Assembly (NCBI GenBank): GCA_001783515.1
Contig: MFMN01000015.1
Location: 1-58,583 of the forward strand
Direction: 5' to 3'
DNA: 58,583 nucleotides
Source: Candidatus Kaiserbacteria bacterium RIFCSPLOWO2_12_FULL_50_10
GTDB taxonomy: Bacteria > Patescibacteriota > Minisyncoccia > Phycocordibacterales > UBA918
A program made the translations under genes and the position numbers. The notes beneath the pieces are model-generated. The model saw nothing but the letters and a program-made list of their open reading frames with translations. It made no database searches and was not told the DNA's origin. This document shows positions 22,837-31,975 of the stretch, one piece after another. The stretch's first letter is position 1. The number at the start of each line of letters is the position of its first letter.

Positions 22837-24621
22837 ATGGGTATTTTTGATTTTCTCTCTCCTGCAAAGCCACAAGCTGGTACGGACAGTGCACCAGCGC
22901 CGCTTGCGAAGCGTTTTTCTATTCAGGACACCATTGCGCCAGCGGCTATTGAAATTGCACCAAAGCACATCAATATCAGCGGTACGTACGCTCGTGTGCT
23001 CTATGTTGTTTCGTATCCACGCTTTTTAAACGACGGCTGGCTTGAACCTATTCTCAATCTCGACAAAGAGGTCGATGTATCTATTGCGGTAAATCCCGTC
23101 GACACCGCGCACCTTCTGAAAGATTTCCAGCGTAAGGTTGCTGAAGTAGAAAGTCAGATTTTTGAACGCGAATCAAAAGGTCTGGTGCGCGACCCGCAAC
23201 TTGAGATGGCATATCAAAACCTTGAAGATCTTCGCGACCGCCTCACGACCGCCGAGGAACACATTTTTGAAGTCGGTCTCTATATTTCTATCTACGCCGA
23301 CAGCGAGGCGCTCCTCGACAAGGCAGAGCAGGAGGTAAAGAACATTCTCGAAACAACCATGATCTACGCGAAAACTGCACTCTTCCAGCAAGAGCAGGGT
23401 TTCCGCAGCACGATTCCTATAGTTTCCGACGAACTCGAGGTACACACAAAATTCAACACGCAGCCGCTCTCAAGCTTCTTTCCGTTCACCTCATTTGACC
23501 TTTCCATGGACAAGGGGATTTTGTACGGCATCAACCGCCACAACTCATCACTCGTGCTCTTTGACCGTTTTTCCCTTGCGAACTACAACTCGGTAACCTT
23601 TGCAACCTCCGGTGCGGGAAAGTCCTACGCAATCAAACTAGAAATTCTGCGTTCTATGATGATGGGCGCCGAAGTGCTCGTTATCGACCCTGAACATGAG
23701 TATGAATATCTTGCCGAGGCAACCGGTGGTCGTTTCATTGATATTTCACTCTCGTCACCACACCACATTAACCCGTTTGACCTTCCCGACCCAACCGAAG
23801 ACGAAAGCCCGAAGGATATTCTCCGTACGCACATTATTGAGCTCACCGGTCTTTTCCGTATTATCCTCAGCGGCCTCACCCCTGAAGAAGAGGCAATCAT
23901 CGACCAAGCACTCCACGAAACCTACGCACTCAAAGACATCGACGGCACCTCGGACTTCAAGGAGCTTCCGCCGCCGCTTCTTTCTGACTTTGAGATGGTG
24001 CTCACCGGCATGGTCGGCAGCGAGTCGCTCGTGCAACGCCTCCAAAAGTACACGACCGGCACCTGGGCGGGATTCATGAATGAGCCAACGAACGTCGATA
24101 TTCAACAAAAGTTCATCGTATTCTCTCTCCGTGAAATGGAAGAGGACCTCAAGCCTGCTGCGATGTACATTATTATGAACCATATTTGGGCGCAGATTCG
24201 CCGTCGCCTCCAAAAGCGCCTTATGGTTATCGACGAAGCATGGTGGATGCTTAAATCGGAAGACACCGCGAAATTCCTCCACTCCCTCGCAAAGCGTGGT
24301 CGTAAGTACTACATGGGTATCGCTACCATTACGCAGGACGTAGACGACTTCCTTCGTTCGCCCTATGGCGTACCCATGATTACAAACTCTTCGATGCAGC
24401 TGCTCTTGAAGCAGTCCCCAAGTGCGGTAGATACTCTTAAAGAAGTTTTCAACCTCACCGACGAAGAAAAGTATCTCCTCCTCGAAAGCGGGGTAGGGGA
24501 AGGCATCTTCTTTGCGGGGCAAAAGCACGTCGCACTGAAGATTATCGCCTCGTATACTGAAGACCAAATCATCACCTCGAATCCTGAACAGATTCTCGCT
24601 ATGCAGCAGGCGCGGAAATAG
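22837..24621 (+). CDS. virB4: VirB4/TraC-type conjugation ATPase (motor part)
   Basis: This 594-residue protein is the energy-supplying ATPase of a type IV secretion system. Motifs: Walker A SGAGKSYA near residue 257, VLVIDPEHEYEYL after it, Walker B LMVIDEAWWMLK near 462, then GIATITQDVDDFL and the terminal LLLESGVGEGIFF region. The N-terminal about 230 residues are shorter than in full VirB4. A separate gene at 42792 encodes a protein like the missing N-terminal domain. TATACT ends exactly 6 nt before the ATG, fixing the start. It leads a cluster with the membrane, Ig-like and pilin-like genes that follow. Confidence 0.9.
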   Translation: MGIFDFLSPAKPQAGTDSAPAPLAKRFSIQDTIAPAAIEIAPKHINISGTYARVLYVVSYPRFLNDGWLEPILNLDKEVDVSIAVNPVDTAHLLKDFQRKVAEVESQIFERESKGLVRDPQLEMAYQNLEDLRDRLTTAEEHIFEVGLYISIYADSEALLDKAEQEVKNILETTMIYAKTALFQQEQGFRSTIPIVSDELEVHTKFNTQPLSSFFPFTSFDLSMDKGILYGINRHNSSLVLFDRFSLANYNSVTFATSGAGKSYAIKLEILRSMMMGAEVLVIDPEHEYEYLAEATGGRFIDISLSSPHHINPFDLPDPTEDESPKDILRTHIIELTGLFRIILSGLTPEEEAIIDQALHETYALKDIDGTSDFKELPPPLLSDFEMVLTGMVGSESLVQRLQKYTTGTWAGFMNEPTNVDIQQKFIVFSLREMEEDLKPAAMYIIMNHIWAQIRRRLQKRLMVIDEAWWMLKSEDTAKFLHSLAKRGRKYYMGIATITQDVDDFLRSPYGVPMITNSSMQLLLKQSPSAVDTLKEVFNLTDEEKYLLLESGVGEGIFFAGQKHVALKIIASYTEDQIITSNPEQILAMQQARK

Positions 24622-24646
24622 CGGGGATTCGTGCATACCCAACACA

Positions 24647-24670
24647 AAAGACGCCCGGGCGTCTTTTTTT
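24647..24670 (+). terminator. Terminator after virB4
   Basis: AAAGACGCCCGGGCGTCTTT, a perfect palindrome followed by Ts. Confidence 0.85.
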
Positions 24671-24732
24671 ATTCCCTATTACAAAAATGATTCGGGTAAT
24701 TCTCAATTATTATCACACAACAAAAGCACGAG

Positions 24733-24895
24733 TTATCCTCGGGATGTAGAAAGTAAACGGAGCAGGGCGGAGTATTACTTCCACATAACCGGGGATCCAT
24801 GGATACTATACAATGTTCTCAAGCCATGGATCCCCGGTTGTCTTGAAAATATATTCGGCAAAGCCTCATTATTTTCATAGACCCCGAGGATGACA
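24733..24895. repeat. Family B cloverleaf repeat, copy 1
   Basis: Terminal stem ATCCTCGGG (24735-24743)/CCCGAGGAT (24883-24891) encloses three hairpins: GAAAGTAA/TTACTTCC (24749-24782), CCGGGGATCCATGG/CCATGGATCCCCGG (24789-24837) and GAAAATA/TATTTTC (24845-24876). It is homologous, in opposite orientation, to the copy at 45116. It occupies most of the gap between virB4 and the next gene; 24671-24732 shows nothing else. Confidence 0.85.
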
Positions 24896-24979
24896 GGAAC
24901 TGGGATATTGTGCATGTAACGCATGAATTGAGGTATTTTAGTTATGCCTGGTAGCTTCCTTGTGTGGTATACTGCTCAC

Positions 24980-25705
24980 ATGGTCGCTCCACTTATTATT
25001 GGCGCTGCACGTGTAGCAGGGACTGCTGCGGTACGTACCGCGGGACGTTCGCGTATTGCTCGTGCGACAGCACTTCATGCAGAAAGAACAGGGGTATCTC
25101 GCTTTACGCAAAGCCAAAGCCTCTCGGCTCGCGCGGCATCAAGAAGCACGCCATCGCCTCTTGGCGACATCGCACCCGTTCGTACTAAAGAGCGCACATC
25201 CCGCACGCGCCTTCTCTCTAAAATCCCACGAAGTCTACGTGACATCGAACGACTCATAGAGAATGAAGACGAAGATGAACTTCTCCTGCATGGTGACCCT
25301 AAAAACCCTGCCGTCAAAGCACTCCGGTATGCACTCGGCCTCCGAAGGTTCTTTATGATTCTTCCGGTACTCGTGAAGGTTTCTATCCTTATTCCAGTTT
25401 TTAGCATTTTTGGACTTATTGCTATTTTCGGCGCCGAGACCTTAAGGTGGGGAACCTTTTCTGTGGTAGACATTACAAAAGTTGGTCACCTGTTTCTCGG
25501 GCTGGCTTTTGTAGCAACACTTATTGCATATGTTGCCCTCCTTCTTTTCCTTATGGTTATGCGACGCATACACCCCCTAGAGTTTCCCACCTTCCACTTC
25601 CTACTCTTTGTCTTTCTTCCTGTCTTTGACCTCATACCTGGACTTAATATCTTCCCTTGGTTTGTCCTCTGGGGATTTGTCCTTTGCACCGCACCGAAGA
25701 CCTAG
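24980..25705 (+). CDS. Polytopic membrane protein, type IV secretion cluster
   Basis: This 241-residue protein has a basic, Ala/Arg/Ser-rich cytoplasmic N-terminal region (about residues 1-110, including the acidic patch ENEDEDELL) followed by three to four transmembrane helices. No family recognised. ATG 24980 is exactly 6 nt after TATACT, so the upstream in-frame ATG at 24944 is rejected. Its position between virB4 and pilin-like genes suggests a structural or assembly part of the secretion channel, which is inference from context only. Confidence 0.7.
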   Translation: MVAPLIIGAARVAGTAAVRTAGRSRIARATALHAERTGVSRFTQSQSLSARAASRSTPSPLGDIAPVRTKERTSRTRLLSKIPRSLRDIERLIENEDEDELLLHGDPKNPAVKALRYALGLRRFFMILPVLVKVSILIPVFSIFGLIAIFGAETLRWGTFSVVDITKVGHLFLGLAFVATLIAYVALLLFLMVMRRIHPLEFPTFHFLLFVFLPVFDLIPGLNIFPWFVLWGFVLCTAPKT

Positions 25706-25743
25706 TGTTATGTAAAATCAGAAAGTGACGGTATACTTCATGC

Positions 25744-26652
25744 ATGATACGGACGCTGTCTTTTCTCCTCGTAAGCGCATGCATGCTTGCACTCATGCCG
25801 TTTTCGGTAGCTGCACAAAGTATTCCTCAAGGCGCTCAAGTTTCTATCGCTTCACAACCGAGGTATCCCGAGCCATTCACTCCGGTCACGCTCACTCTCG
25901 AAGCATACGGTCTTGCCATTTCTGACGACCAAATTGCCTGGTATGTTGATGGTGAGCTAGCTCAATCAGGTACACGCACGATTACACTTGAGCCGGGCGG
26001 CGTCGGAGTATCCATCCATGTTGCTGTACTTATCACTGCAAACGGGGCATCACGCACGGTAGAAAAGACAATAACCCCGGGCGTGCTTTCTGTCTTACTT
26101 GAATCGTCAATACCTTCTTCTCCTTTTGTAACCGAGAAGATGGGCGCTCCCGCAGGAACGCCGCTCACCGCAATCGCTGTGTATGGAAATGGTAACCCTT
26201 CCGTGAAGTACAACTACCGCTGGGAGCTTGGACAAAAAAATGGCGGCATAACAAGCGGGCAGCGTTTTCTGCTTACCATGCCGCTCTTTGAAACAGATCT
26301 TATTGTCACCGTAACTGATACTGCAGGCAACGTAGTACACCAAGGCGGCGTCACGCTTACCCCCGCTACACCACTTCTTTCGGTGTATAGTTTTGCGAAC
26401 GGGATAGTGTCGCCGTTTCCGCTTGCTGGTTCGTATCGACCGGTCGCCGATACAGAGTCCTTCCTTGCAATTGTTCGAAATAGCGGAGTAAGCACGCCGC
26501 GATGGTTTATGAACGATGCGCAGCTTACCACACCGAACCCACTCACGCTCACCAAGCTTTTAGCCACCGAGCGCGCAGAGCTTCGTGTTGAACTTCCGTA
26601 CGGGCCGTTTAATACGCTTATGGCAGAAAACACCATAACACTCACTCAGTAA
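25744..26652 (+). CDS. Exported Ig-like-domain protein
   Basis: This 302-residue protein has a signal peptide (about residues 1-24, ending SVAAQS). The mature part is beta-rich with at least two stretches typical of Ig/PKD-like domains (PEPFTPVTLTLEAYGLAI...IAWYVDG and VTVTDTAGNVVHQGGVTL). It lies 38 nt after the membrane protein and 3 nt before the pilin-like gene, so it is part of that unit. A -10-like TATACT ends 6 nt before the ATG. A surface or channel-associated role is inferred. Confidence 0.7.
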   Translation: MIRTLSFLLVSACMLALMPFSVAAQSIPQGAQVSIASQPRYPEPFTPVTLTLEAYGLAISDDQIAWYVDGELAQSGTRTITLEPGGVGVSIHVAVLITANGASRTVEKTITPGVLSVLLESSIPSSPFVTEKMGAPAGTPLTAIAVYGNGNPSVKYNYRWELGQKNGGITSGQRFLLTMPLFETDLIVTVTDTAGNVVHQGGVTLTPATPLLSVYSFANGIVSPFPLAGSYRPVADTESFLAIVRNSGVSTPRWFMNDAQLTTPNPLTLTKLLATERAELRVELPYGPFNTLMAENTITLTQ

Positions 26653-26655
26653 TTT

Positions 26656-27366
26656 ATGTATTTCATTCGCCTCATCAGTCTACCCATCCTTGCACTTGCC
26701 CCGCTTTTTGTGCATGCGCAAAACAAGCTCTACACCACGCCACTCACCCGTATTCCTGGTATTACTGATGCACAGACGCTTTCAACTATTTCCACCTACG
26801 GGCTCGCGGGGTTCCTTAATGGTCTTATCACCTTTATTTTCACCGCTGCGGCTATTGCGTCCGTTGTTATGATTGTGATTATTGGTTTTCAATACGCAAC
26901 CACCGAACAATCTGGCCCCAACCTAAGTTTCTTGAAAGGGAAGATAAAATCTGTTGCGTTTGGCGTCGCGGTTATCGCGAGTATGTTCATTATCTTTAAA
27001 TTTATCAATCCGCAAATCGTCTCCTCGCTCGAAGTGCTCTCACCAACCAAAGACATAGGAAACGCCGGCGCCGCAGAGGGGACGTTTGTATCGGAGGAGG
27101 AGTATAAGGAGCTTGTAAAACAAGCAGATGATATGCAAAAGAATTTTCCTTTATCGGGCGAGGTTTTATCTGGTAATTTTAGCGAGGAAGCAGCCCAAGC
27201 ATCCGCTAAAGCAAGAGCGGAAGCTTATCAGAAGTCAATAGATGATAAATGTAGTAAACTGCCTGGTTTTACATTTGTAAAATATAATTCGTCATCTATT
27301 ATAATAAATAGTAGATATGAAGTATATTGCTATATTACCGTTGGGCAAGAAACGAAGAAAAAATAA
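26656..27366 (+). CDS. VirB2/TrbC-like pilin-type membrane protein
   Basis: This 236-residue protein has a signal peptide (residues about 1-21, ending VHAQ), then two long hydrophobic helices (about residues 50-80 and 95-118) separated by a short positively charged loop. That is the layout of VirB2/TrbC pilin subunits, which form the conjugative pilus. The C-terminal about 80 residues are an unusual polar tail with two cysteines, written in markedly AT-rich codons unlike the rest. It starts 3 nt after the Ig-like gene. The pilin assignment is by topology and context. Confidence 0.7.
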   Translation: MYFIRLISLPILALAPLFVHAQNKLYTTPLTRIPGITDAQTLSTISTYGLAGFLNGLITFIFTAAAIASVVMIVIIGFQYATTEQSGPNLSFLKGKIKSVAFGVAVIASMFIIFKFINPQIVSSLEVLSPTKDIGNAGAAEGTFVSEEEYKELVKQADDMQKNFPLSGEVLSGNFSEEAAQASAKARAEAYQKSIDDKCSKLPGFTFVKYNSSSIIINSRYEVYCYITVGQETKKK

Positions 27367-27369
27367 ATG

Positions 27370-27400
27370 CACCCCACCAGTAAGACTGGTGGGGTGTTTT
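27370..27400. terminator. Terminator after the pilin-like gene
   Basis: CACCCCACCAG-TAAGA-CTGGTGGGGTG followed by TTTT, an 11-bp perfect stem 3 nt after the stop. Confidence 0.9.
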
Positions 27401-27436
27401 GGAGTACGTCATCTCGCTACCTATCTGCTTATCTGC

Positions 27437-27811
27437 TTATGAGCAGTACGTTTTCTTTTCATTGGTCGTTCGCCAAGTAGATGCACTTTTCACAATAGTG
27501 ATCCCGTCGATCAACTTACCATCACTCTTTGATCTCCAGCAGACTTGCACTTGATTGGAGTTTTCAATTTTTTTCTTCTCGAAGAGAACATTTTTGAAGC
27601 CCTCTTCATAGATAGGTTTCATTTTTTCTTTTTCGTATTCGCACAAAGCAACATTGCCGCGCGACCTGTCGAGGCATTTTTCAAAGTTCATAGTCAGAAA
27701 CACCACAAGCATTTCGTCGTCCGATGGTATCTCCGACTCCCCACAAGCGGCGAGGGAGATGGCGAAGAGGGCCGACAGGACAATGGTTTTGACGAAGGAC
27801 ACGAAGTTCAT
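27437..27811 (-). CDS. Small lipoprotein, unknown
   Basis: This 124-residue protein has a lipoprotein signal (IVLSALFAISLAAC, lipobox L-A-A-C near residue 23). The mature part is charged, with five more cysteines. No family recognised. The start is set by AAGGAGAAAATC. A full sigma70-type promoter lies at 27868-27896, about 60 nt upstream. It belongs to the Shine-Dalgarno-led, exported class in this window. Confidence 0.78.
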   Translation of the reverse strand: MNFVSFVKTIVLSALFAISLAACGESEIPSDDEMLVVFLTMNFEKCLDRSRGNVALCEYEKEKMKPIYEEGFKNVLFEKKKIENSNQVQVCWRSKSDGKLIDGITIVKSASTWRTTNEKKTYCS

Positions 27812-27867
27812 GATTTTCTCCTTGAAGAAAAAGGTCGGGTTAAGGAAGAGAAAGGACTAACGTTATA

Positions 27868-27896
27868 TTTATACACCATATTACAGTTTTTGTCAA
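27868..27896 (-). promoter_or_regulatory. Promoter of the small lipoprotein gene
   Basis: Minus strand: TTGACA (27896-27891), a 17-bp spacer and TATAAA (27873-27868). Confidence 0.7.
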
Positions 27897-27957
27897 GTAT
27901 TTTCTCTCCGTTGGTTTCTTATTTACTCCTGGCGATGGTATAGTTGCTCTATATAAT

Positions 27958-29184
27958 ATGCAGAAAAAATTTATTATCGCGGGCGGCTTGGTGCTTGTGA
28001 GTATCACTATCGCACTCTTTGTCTACGTGTTCTTTGTACAAAAAGCAGGAGAACCTCTTTCTTCGACACAAGAGGGGGTTTTTGCAACCTCCGACCAAGC
28101 AGATACCGTACAATCTCCATCAGGCACAGATACACAGAGCGCGGAAGTAAATCTAGCACAAGACACCCCATCAACTTCTGCGCTTACTGAGACAACCGGA
28201 GTTCAAGGAACTGAGACACAAGCTCCTCGCTCGCACTACACACAACTTTCAACCACTCCTGTTGCAGGAATGACCTTCATCGGAACGTCAACCGTACGCT
28301 ATAGCGAGAAGGGCACCGGAACTCTTGTTGATGTAAATCTCCTCACACAAGAAACAACCACACTCACCACAAATCTCAGCAATATTATTTCTGCGACATT
28401 CAATACGAACGGCTCACGGGTAATTTTTAAACTACATGATACTCTCACCACACGATTCTTTGTTGGTGTTGTTGCTAAGAATGCAGAAGGAATAAACGAT
28501 CTCCGAGGCTCATTCCTTCCTCAAGATACAGAAGATGCTATCTTTGTAGGGGACACCAATATTCGTTACCTTCTTGCAACCGCAGCTGGTGGGGAAGTGC
28601 ACACCTATGAATCTTCTACAAAAAAGGATTCTATTGAGGGTACGCTTCCGTTTAGTCAAGCGTCTCTTATTTCTTCCGGTAAAGACACCTATATTCTTTC
28701 TCGACCGTCCGCAAGTCAATTAGGTACTCTCTTCCGCTACACCCCTGAGGGAATTACGCCACTTCTTCCTTCTGCACGAGGCCTCACTGCGTTTGTGGCA
28801 CCCTATTCAGAGTCTCTCTATAGTACGGGATATTTCGACCGAGAACTTTCTACCACAGTACTCAAAGGCGATACACAGTCATACCTCGCGCAGATTATGA
28901 ATACCGATACCTGTACCGCAACACAAGCATCTGTCTACTGTGCACGACCAATAGTATTCGAAACCGCTGAATACCCCGACCGTTGGTATCGTGGGGAAGA
29001 GCGTCATGAGGATTTTATCTGGTGGCTGAACGAAGAATCTAACACGCTCCACCCTATCAGTAGCCCCGTAAAGGAAACAGGACAATCGTTTGATATTCTT
29101 GCTATGCAGGGTAATAAGGATGTAGACAATCTCCTGCTCCTCATCAATAAAAATAACGGAACGCTTTGGCTCTATACTCAATAG
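27958..29184 (+). CDS. Membrane-anchored beta-rich protein, unknown
   Basis: This 408-residue protein has one N-terminal transmembrane helix (FIIAGGLVLVSITIALFVYVFFV), a Ser/Thr/Gln-rich linker to about residue 95, then a beta-rich region of about 300 residues with repeated short blades (ISATFNTNGSRVIFKL, EDAIFVGDTNIRYLL, SLISSGKDTYILSRP), suggesting a beta-propeller-like fold. No family assigned. It is followed by a bidirectional terminator shared with yidC. TATAGT lies 13 nt before the ATG. Confidence 0.65.
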   Translation: MQKKFIIAGGLVLVSITIALFVYVFFVQKAGEPLSSTQEGVFATSDQADTVQSPSGTDTQSAEVNLAQDTPSTSALTETTGVQGTETQAPRSHYTQLSTTPVAGMTFIGTSTVRYSEKGTGTLVDVNLLTQETTTLTTNLSNIISATFNTNGSRVIFKLHDTLTTRFFVGVVAKNAEGINDLRGSFLPQDTEDAIFVGDTNIRYLLATAAGGEVHTYESSTKKDSIEGTLPFSQASLISSGKDTYILSRPSASQLGTLFRYTPEGITPLLPSARGLTAFVAPYSESLYSTGYFDRELSTTVLKGDTQSYLAQIMNTDTCTATQASVYCARPIVFETAEYPDRWYRGEERHEDFIWWLNEESNTLHPISSPVKETGQSFDILAMQGNKDVDNLLLLINKNNGTLWLYTQ

Positions 29185-29195
29185 GGGGAGTACAC

Positions 29196-29223
29196 AAAAA
29201 ATCGCCTATGCGGCGATTTTTTT
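29196..29223. terminator. Bidirectional terminator before yidC
   Basis: AAAAAATCGCC-TATGC-GGCGATTTTTT between two convergent genes. Confidence 0.88.
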
Positions 29224-29925
29224 GCGAACGTAGAGCTCTTGGGCAATTGAGGTGAGGTTACTTATCGTGAAGTAGAGCGAGATAACTGCTGCAAAGCTGT
29301 ATCCAAAGACAACGATAGTGACGGGGAGCACGTAGAGCATCATGGTACGCATACTGTCTTGCATATCTTGTGCAAAATCTGGCTTTGCGTCCTTTTTCTT
29401 TTCTTCTTTTGGTGGCAGTGACACTCTTGCTTGAAAGTGCATAGTGATACCCGCAAGGAGCGCAAGTCCCATATGTCGCGCGTCCATAGGAATACTTCCA
29501 AGGAAGAACATGTTCACCACGTCTGGTGTTGGCACGAAGGTGTAGAGGAGGCTACTAGTAATGTCGGGAAGAGAACGTACTGCAAAATAGAGGGCAAAGA
29601 GGACGGGGAGTTGAATAATAAGGATAAGGAGCGGCGAGAACGGATTAAGCTTTTCACGCTTGTACACTTCCATAAGGTGAAGTGCAAGCTCTTCACGCTT
29701 ATCTTTGTACTTTTCTTGGATTGCTTTAAGCTCGGGCTGCACTCGTTTCATGAGCTGGTTTGTGCGAGATGCTTTGAGCGCAATCGGGAGGAGTACTATT
29801 TTTACCAGCACTACTGTTGCAATAACCGCAAGGCCAACGTCGTGTGTGGTAATAGTGTCTACAAAGAATATAAGGGTGTTGTAGATAGGGTCAAAGAAAA
29901 AGGTGTGCCAGATGAACGAAAACAT
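29206..29925 (-). CDS. yidC: YidC/Oxa1 membrane protein insertase
   Basis: YidC inserts and folds membrane proteins, alone or with SecYEG. The 239-residue protein is the short (Gram-positive-like) form without the large periplasmic domain. It shows ATVVLVKIVLLPIALKASRTNQLMKRVQPEL, with the conserved Arg in the groove helix region, IIQLPVLFALYFAVR, and the C-terminal FGYSFAAVISLYFTISNLTSIAQE. It is a partner of rnpA (5-nt gap) in the conserved rpmH-rnpA-yidC order. No lipoprotein cysteine is evident at the N terminus. Confidence 0.94.
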   Translation of the reverse strand: MFSFIWHTFFFDPIYNTLIFFVDTITTHDVGLAVIATVVLVKIVLLPIALKASRTNQLMKRVQPELKAIQEKYKDKREELALHLMEVYKREKLNPFSPLLILIIQLPVLFALYFAVRSLPDITSSLLYTFVPTPDVVNMFFLGSIPMDARHMGLALLAGITMHFQARVSLPPKEEKKKDAKPDFAQDMQDSMRTMMLYVLPVTIVVFGYSFAAVISLYFTISNLTSIAQELYVRKKIAA

Positions 29926-29930
29926 AGGTA

Positions 29931-30260
29931 TTAGGTATTTAATTGCTTAGCGAGCAGTTTTGTAATTGATTGCGAGAGTGTAGCATAGTTTGCACGGAGC
30001 GCTTCCTTTTTGAGGAGGAAAATATATGTTCCAGTGCGAGGCGCTACTTTTTGCGACGCCCGAACAATTTCATAGACTTGTCGACGGAGTTTGTTACGCA
30101 CAGGTTTTATATTTGTTGTTTTTCCCGAGACTACAACCGCTGCTTTTACTGTTGTGCTTGGCATATACAGCATTGTTGCAAGTTCACCATGAAAGCGCCT
30201 TCCGTTTTTAAAGGCGGTGTTGAATTCATGTGTGGTAAGCCTGTTTTGTTTCGCGAGCAT
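29931..30260 (-). CDS. rnpA: Ribonuclease P protein component
   Basis: RnpA assists the RNase P RNA in trimming tRNA 5' ends. At 109 residues it has the expected basic helix, although the usual RNR motif appears as VRNKLRRQVYEI, preceded by a weakly conserved SGKTTNIKP. Identification rests on its position between rpmH and yidC as well as this motif. TATACT lies 10 nt before the ATG. Confidence 0.88.
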   Translation of the reverse strand: MLAKQNRLTTHEFNTAFKNGRRFHGELATMLYMPSTTVKAAVVVSGKTTNIKPVRNKLRRQVYEIVRASQKVAPRTGTYIFLLKKEALRANYATLSQSITKLLAKQLNT

Positions 30261-30280
30261 ATCTATTGCAAGTATACATG

Positions 30281-30307
30281 AAAAAACCCGTATTTCTACG
30301 GGTTGTT
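30281..30307 (-). terminator. Terminator-like hairpin after rpmH
   Basis: Minus strand: AACCCGTA-GAAA-TACGGGTTTTTT, a hairpin with a T-run between rpmH and rnpA. It may lower expression of rnpA relative to rpmH; rnpA has its own TATACT. Confidence 0.7.
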
Positions 30308-30308
30308 T

Positions 30309-30479
30309 CTATTTTGTTGTTACTCGTTTCTTCGTTGGAGTAACTGCGAGAACAGCGCGGCCTTTTCGGCGGCGTGCCTGAATAATGTTTGCGCCGCTTG
30401 GTGTTCCCATACGTACAAGGAATCCGTGCGTACGTGCACGCTTGAGTTTACTCGGCTGGTAGGTTTTCTTTGTTGCCAT
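30309..30479 (-). CDS. rpmH: Ribosomal protein L34
   Basis: The 56-residue L34 has the conserved [19 protein letters not shown] and [10 protein letters not shown] segments. It has about ten extra C-terminal residues compared with typical L34. The start at 30479 follows TATAGT by 9 nt. Adjacent divergent dnaA is the standard arrangement near bacterial origins. Confidence 0.96.
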   Translation of the reverse strand: MATKKTYQPSKLKRARTHGFLVRMGTPSGANIIQARRRKGRAVLAVTPTKKRVTTK

Positions 30480-30574
30480 AATGGTGGTACTATACCTGCT
30501 TTTTATCAAAACGCAAGGGCGAAAAGAGGGTTAGTATTTTGCTTTTTAGTTTCCTATTGTTTATACTACGATGT

Positions 30575-31975
30575 ATGTATACCCAACATGGAACCGATCG
30601 AGAAGATGAGGACGTGTCGGCACTCTCACGCGACCTTGTCACCCTTTGGGATGAAACACTCCAAGAGTTAAGTACCCACACAAGTCCTGCAAATAAAGCA
30701 TGGTTTCGCGATACGTTTATTACAACCTATAACACCGGCACAGTAACGGTTGGCGTCCCCTCTATTTTTGTGCGTGATTATCTTCGTGATAAATTCAGCA
30801 CGCTTATCTTACGTGTACTTCGAGAGAAAGAGCAGGGGATTCGCGGGGTTGTCTTTAGTGTTACGCATCGCACGCCGCCCGACCAAGCAAAGCGTATTGA
30901 GCGTGAGAAGCAGCGCAGCACGACACCATCAGCGGTTATTCCTCTTGATGAGTATTATGTTGACCGCAATGACAACCTAAACCCGAAGTATCAGTTCGAT
31001 TCGTTTGTGGTTGGCCCTTTCAACCAGCTTCCTCATGCGGCCGCAAAAGCGGTTGTTGAGCGCCCTGGTGTTGTGTATAACCCACTCTTTATTTATGGCC
31101 AAACCGGGCATGGAAAGACACACCTTATCCAAGCGGTTGGCAACAGCCTTAAAAAACGCGGATTAAAAGTACTGTATGTTACCTCAGAGCGTTTTGCGGT
31201 TGATTATTTTAATGCAATTCAAACAGGGGACGCGAATAAATTTAAGGATAAATACCGTGCGTACGATGCTATTATTATCGATGACGTACAGTTTTTGTCG
31301 TATAAGGATAAAACGCAGGAGGAATTATTCCACCTTTTCAACGCGTTTCATGATTTGAATAAACAAATTGTATTTTCAAGCGATATTCACCCCGCACTTC
31401 TTGAAGGCCTTGAAGACAGACTTCGTTCACGTTTCAATCAAGGAATGATTATCGATATTCCAAAACCAGACCTTGAGTCACGCACCGCTATTATTTCTGC
31501 AAAGCTTGCGCATCGTGGTATTACCCTTGATGACCAAATTGTTGGGTATATTGCAAAATCAATCGAAGGAAACATTCGTGAACTTGAAGGAATGCTTAAT
31601 TCAATCATTATTCAGTCAGAAGTTTCTGAAAAGCCGCTCACATATGAAATGGTGAAGGGAATTGTTGAAGTAAGCCTTAAGCCAAAAACAAACCTTTCTA
31701 TTCGCGATATTATTGAGAAGATTGCTCGACTTTATAACTTAAGTATTGAAGATCTCCATAAAAAGACCCGCCAAAAGGAGATTATGCGCCCGCGTCAGCT
31801 TATTATGTATATCTTGCGTGAAGATTTCCAGATTTCATTCCCAAATATCGGTGCGGCGTTTGGTGGACGTGACCACACTACGGTTATTCACTCATGTGAA
31901 CGTATTAAGGAAGATCTCAAAAACGACCCCATGCTCCCTCGAGAGCTCAATCGTATCCGTGATTTGTTCCGATAA
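30575..31975 (+). CDS. dnaA: Chromosomal replication initiator DnaA
   Basis: DnaA binds origin boxes, melts DNA with ATP and loads the helicase. The 466-residue protein has domain I (about residues 1-85), a short linker, the AAA+ domain with Walker A GQTGHGKT near residue 175 and Walker B IIIDDVQFL near 232, and the C-terminal DNA-binding domain with the signature GRDHTTVIHSCERI near 430. ATG 30575 was chosen because TATACT ends 7 nt before it; upstream in-frame codons would put the promoter inside the gene. The DnaA-box array follows immediately. Confidence 0.97.
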   Translation: MYTQHGTDREDEDVSALSRDLVTLWDETLQELSTHTSPANKAWFRDTFITTYNTGTVTVGVPSIFVRDYLRDKFSTLILRVLREKEQGIRGVVFSVTHRTPPDQAKRIEREKQRSTTPSAVIPLDEYYVDRNDNLNPKYQFDSFVVGPFNQLPHAAAKAVVERPGVVYNPLFIYGQTGHGKTHLIQAVGNSLKKRGLKVLYVTSERFAVDYFNAIQTGDANKFKDKYRAYDAIIIDDVQFLSYKDKTQEELFHLFNAFHDLNKQIVFSSDIHPALLEGLEDRLRSRFNQGMIIDIPKPDLESRTAIISAKLAHRGITLDDQIVGYIAKSIEGNIRELEGMLNSIIIQSEVSEKPLTYEMVKGIVEVSLKPKTNLSIRDIIEKIARLYNLSIEDLHKKTRQKEIMRPRQLIMYILREDFQISFPNIGAAFGGRDHTTVIHSCERIKEDLKNDPMLPRELNRIRDLFR

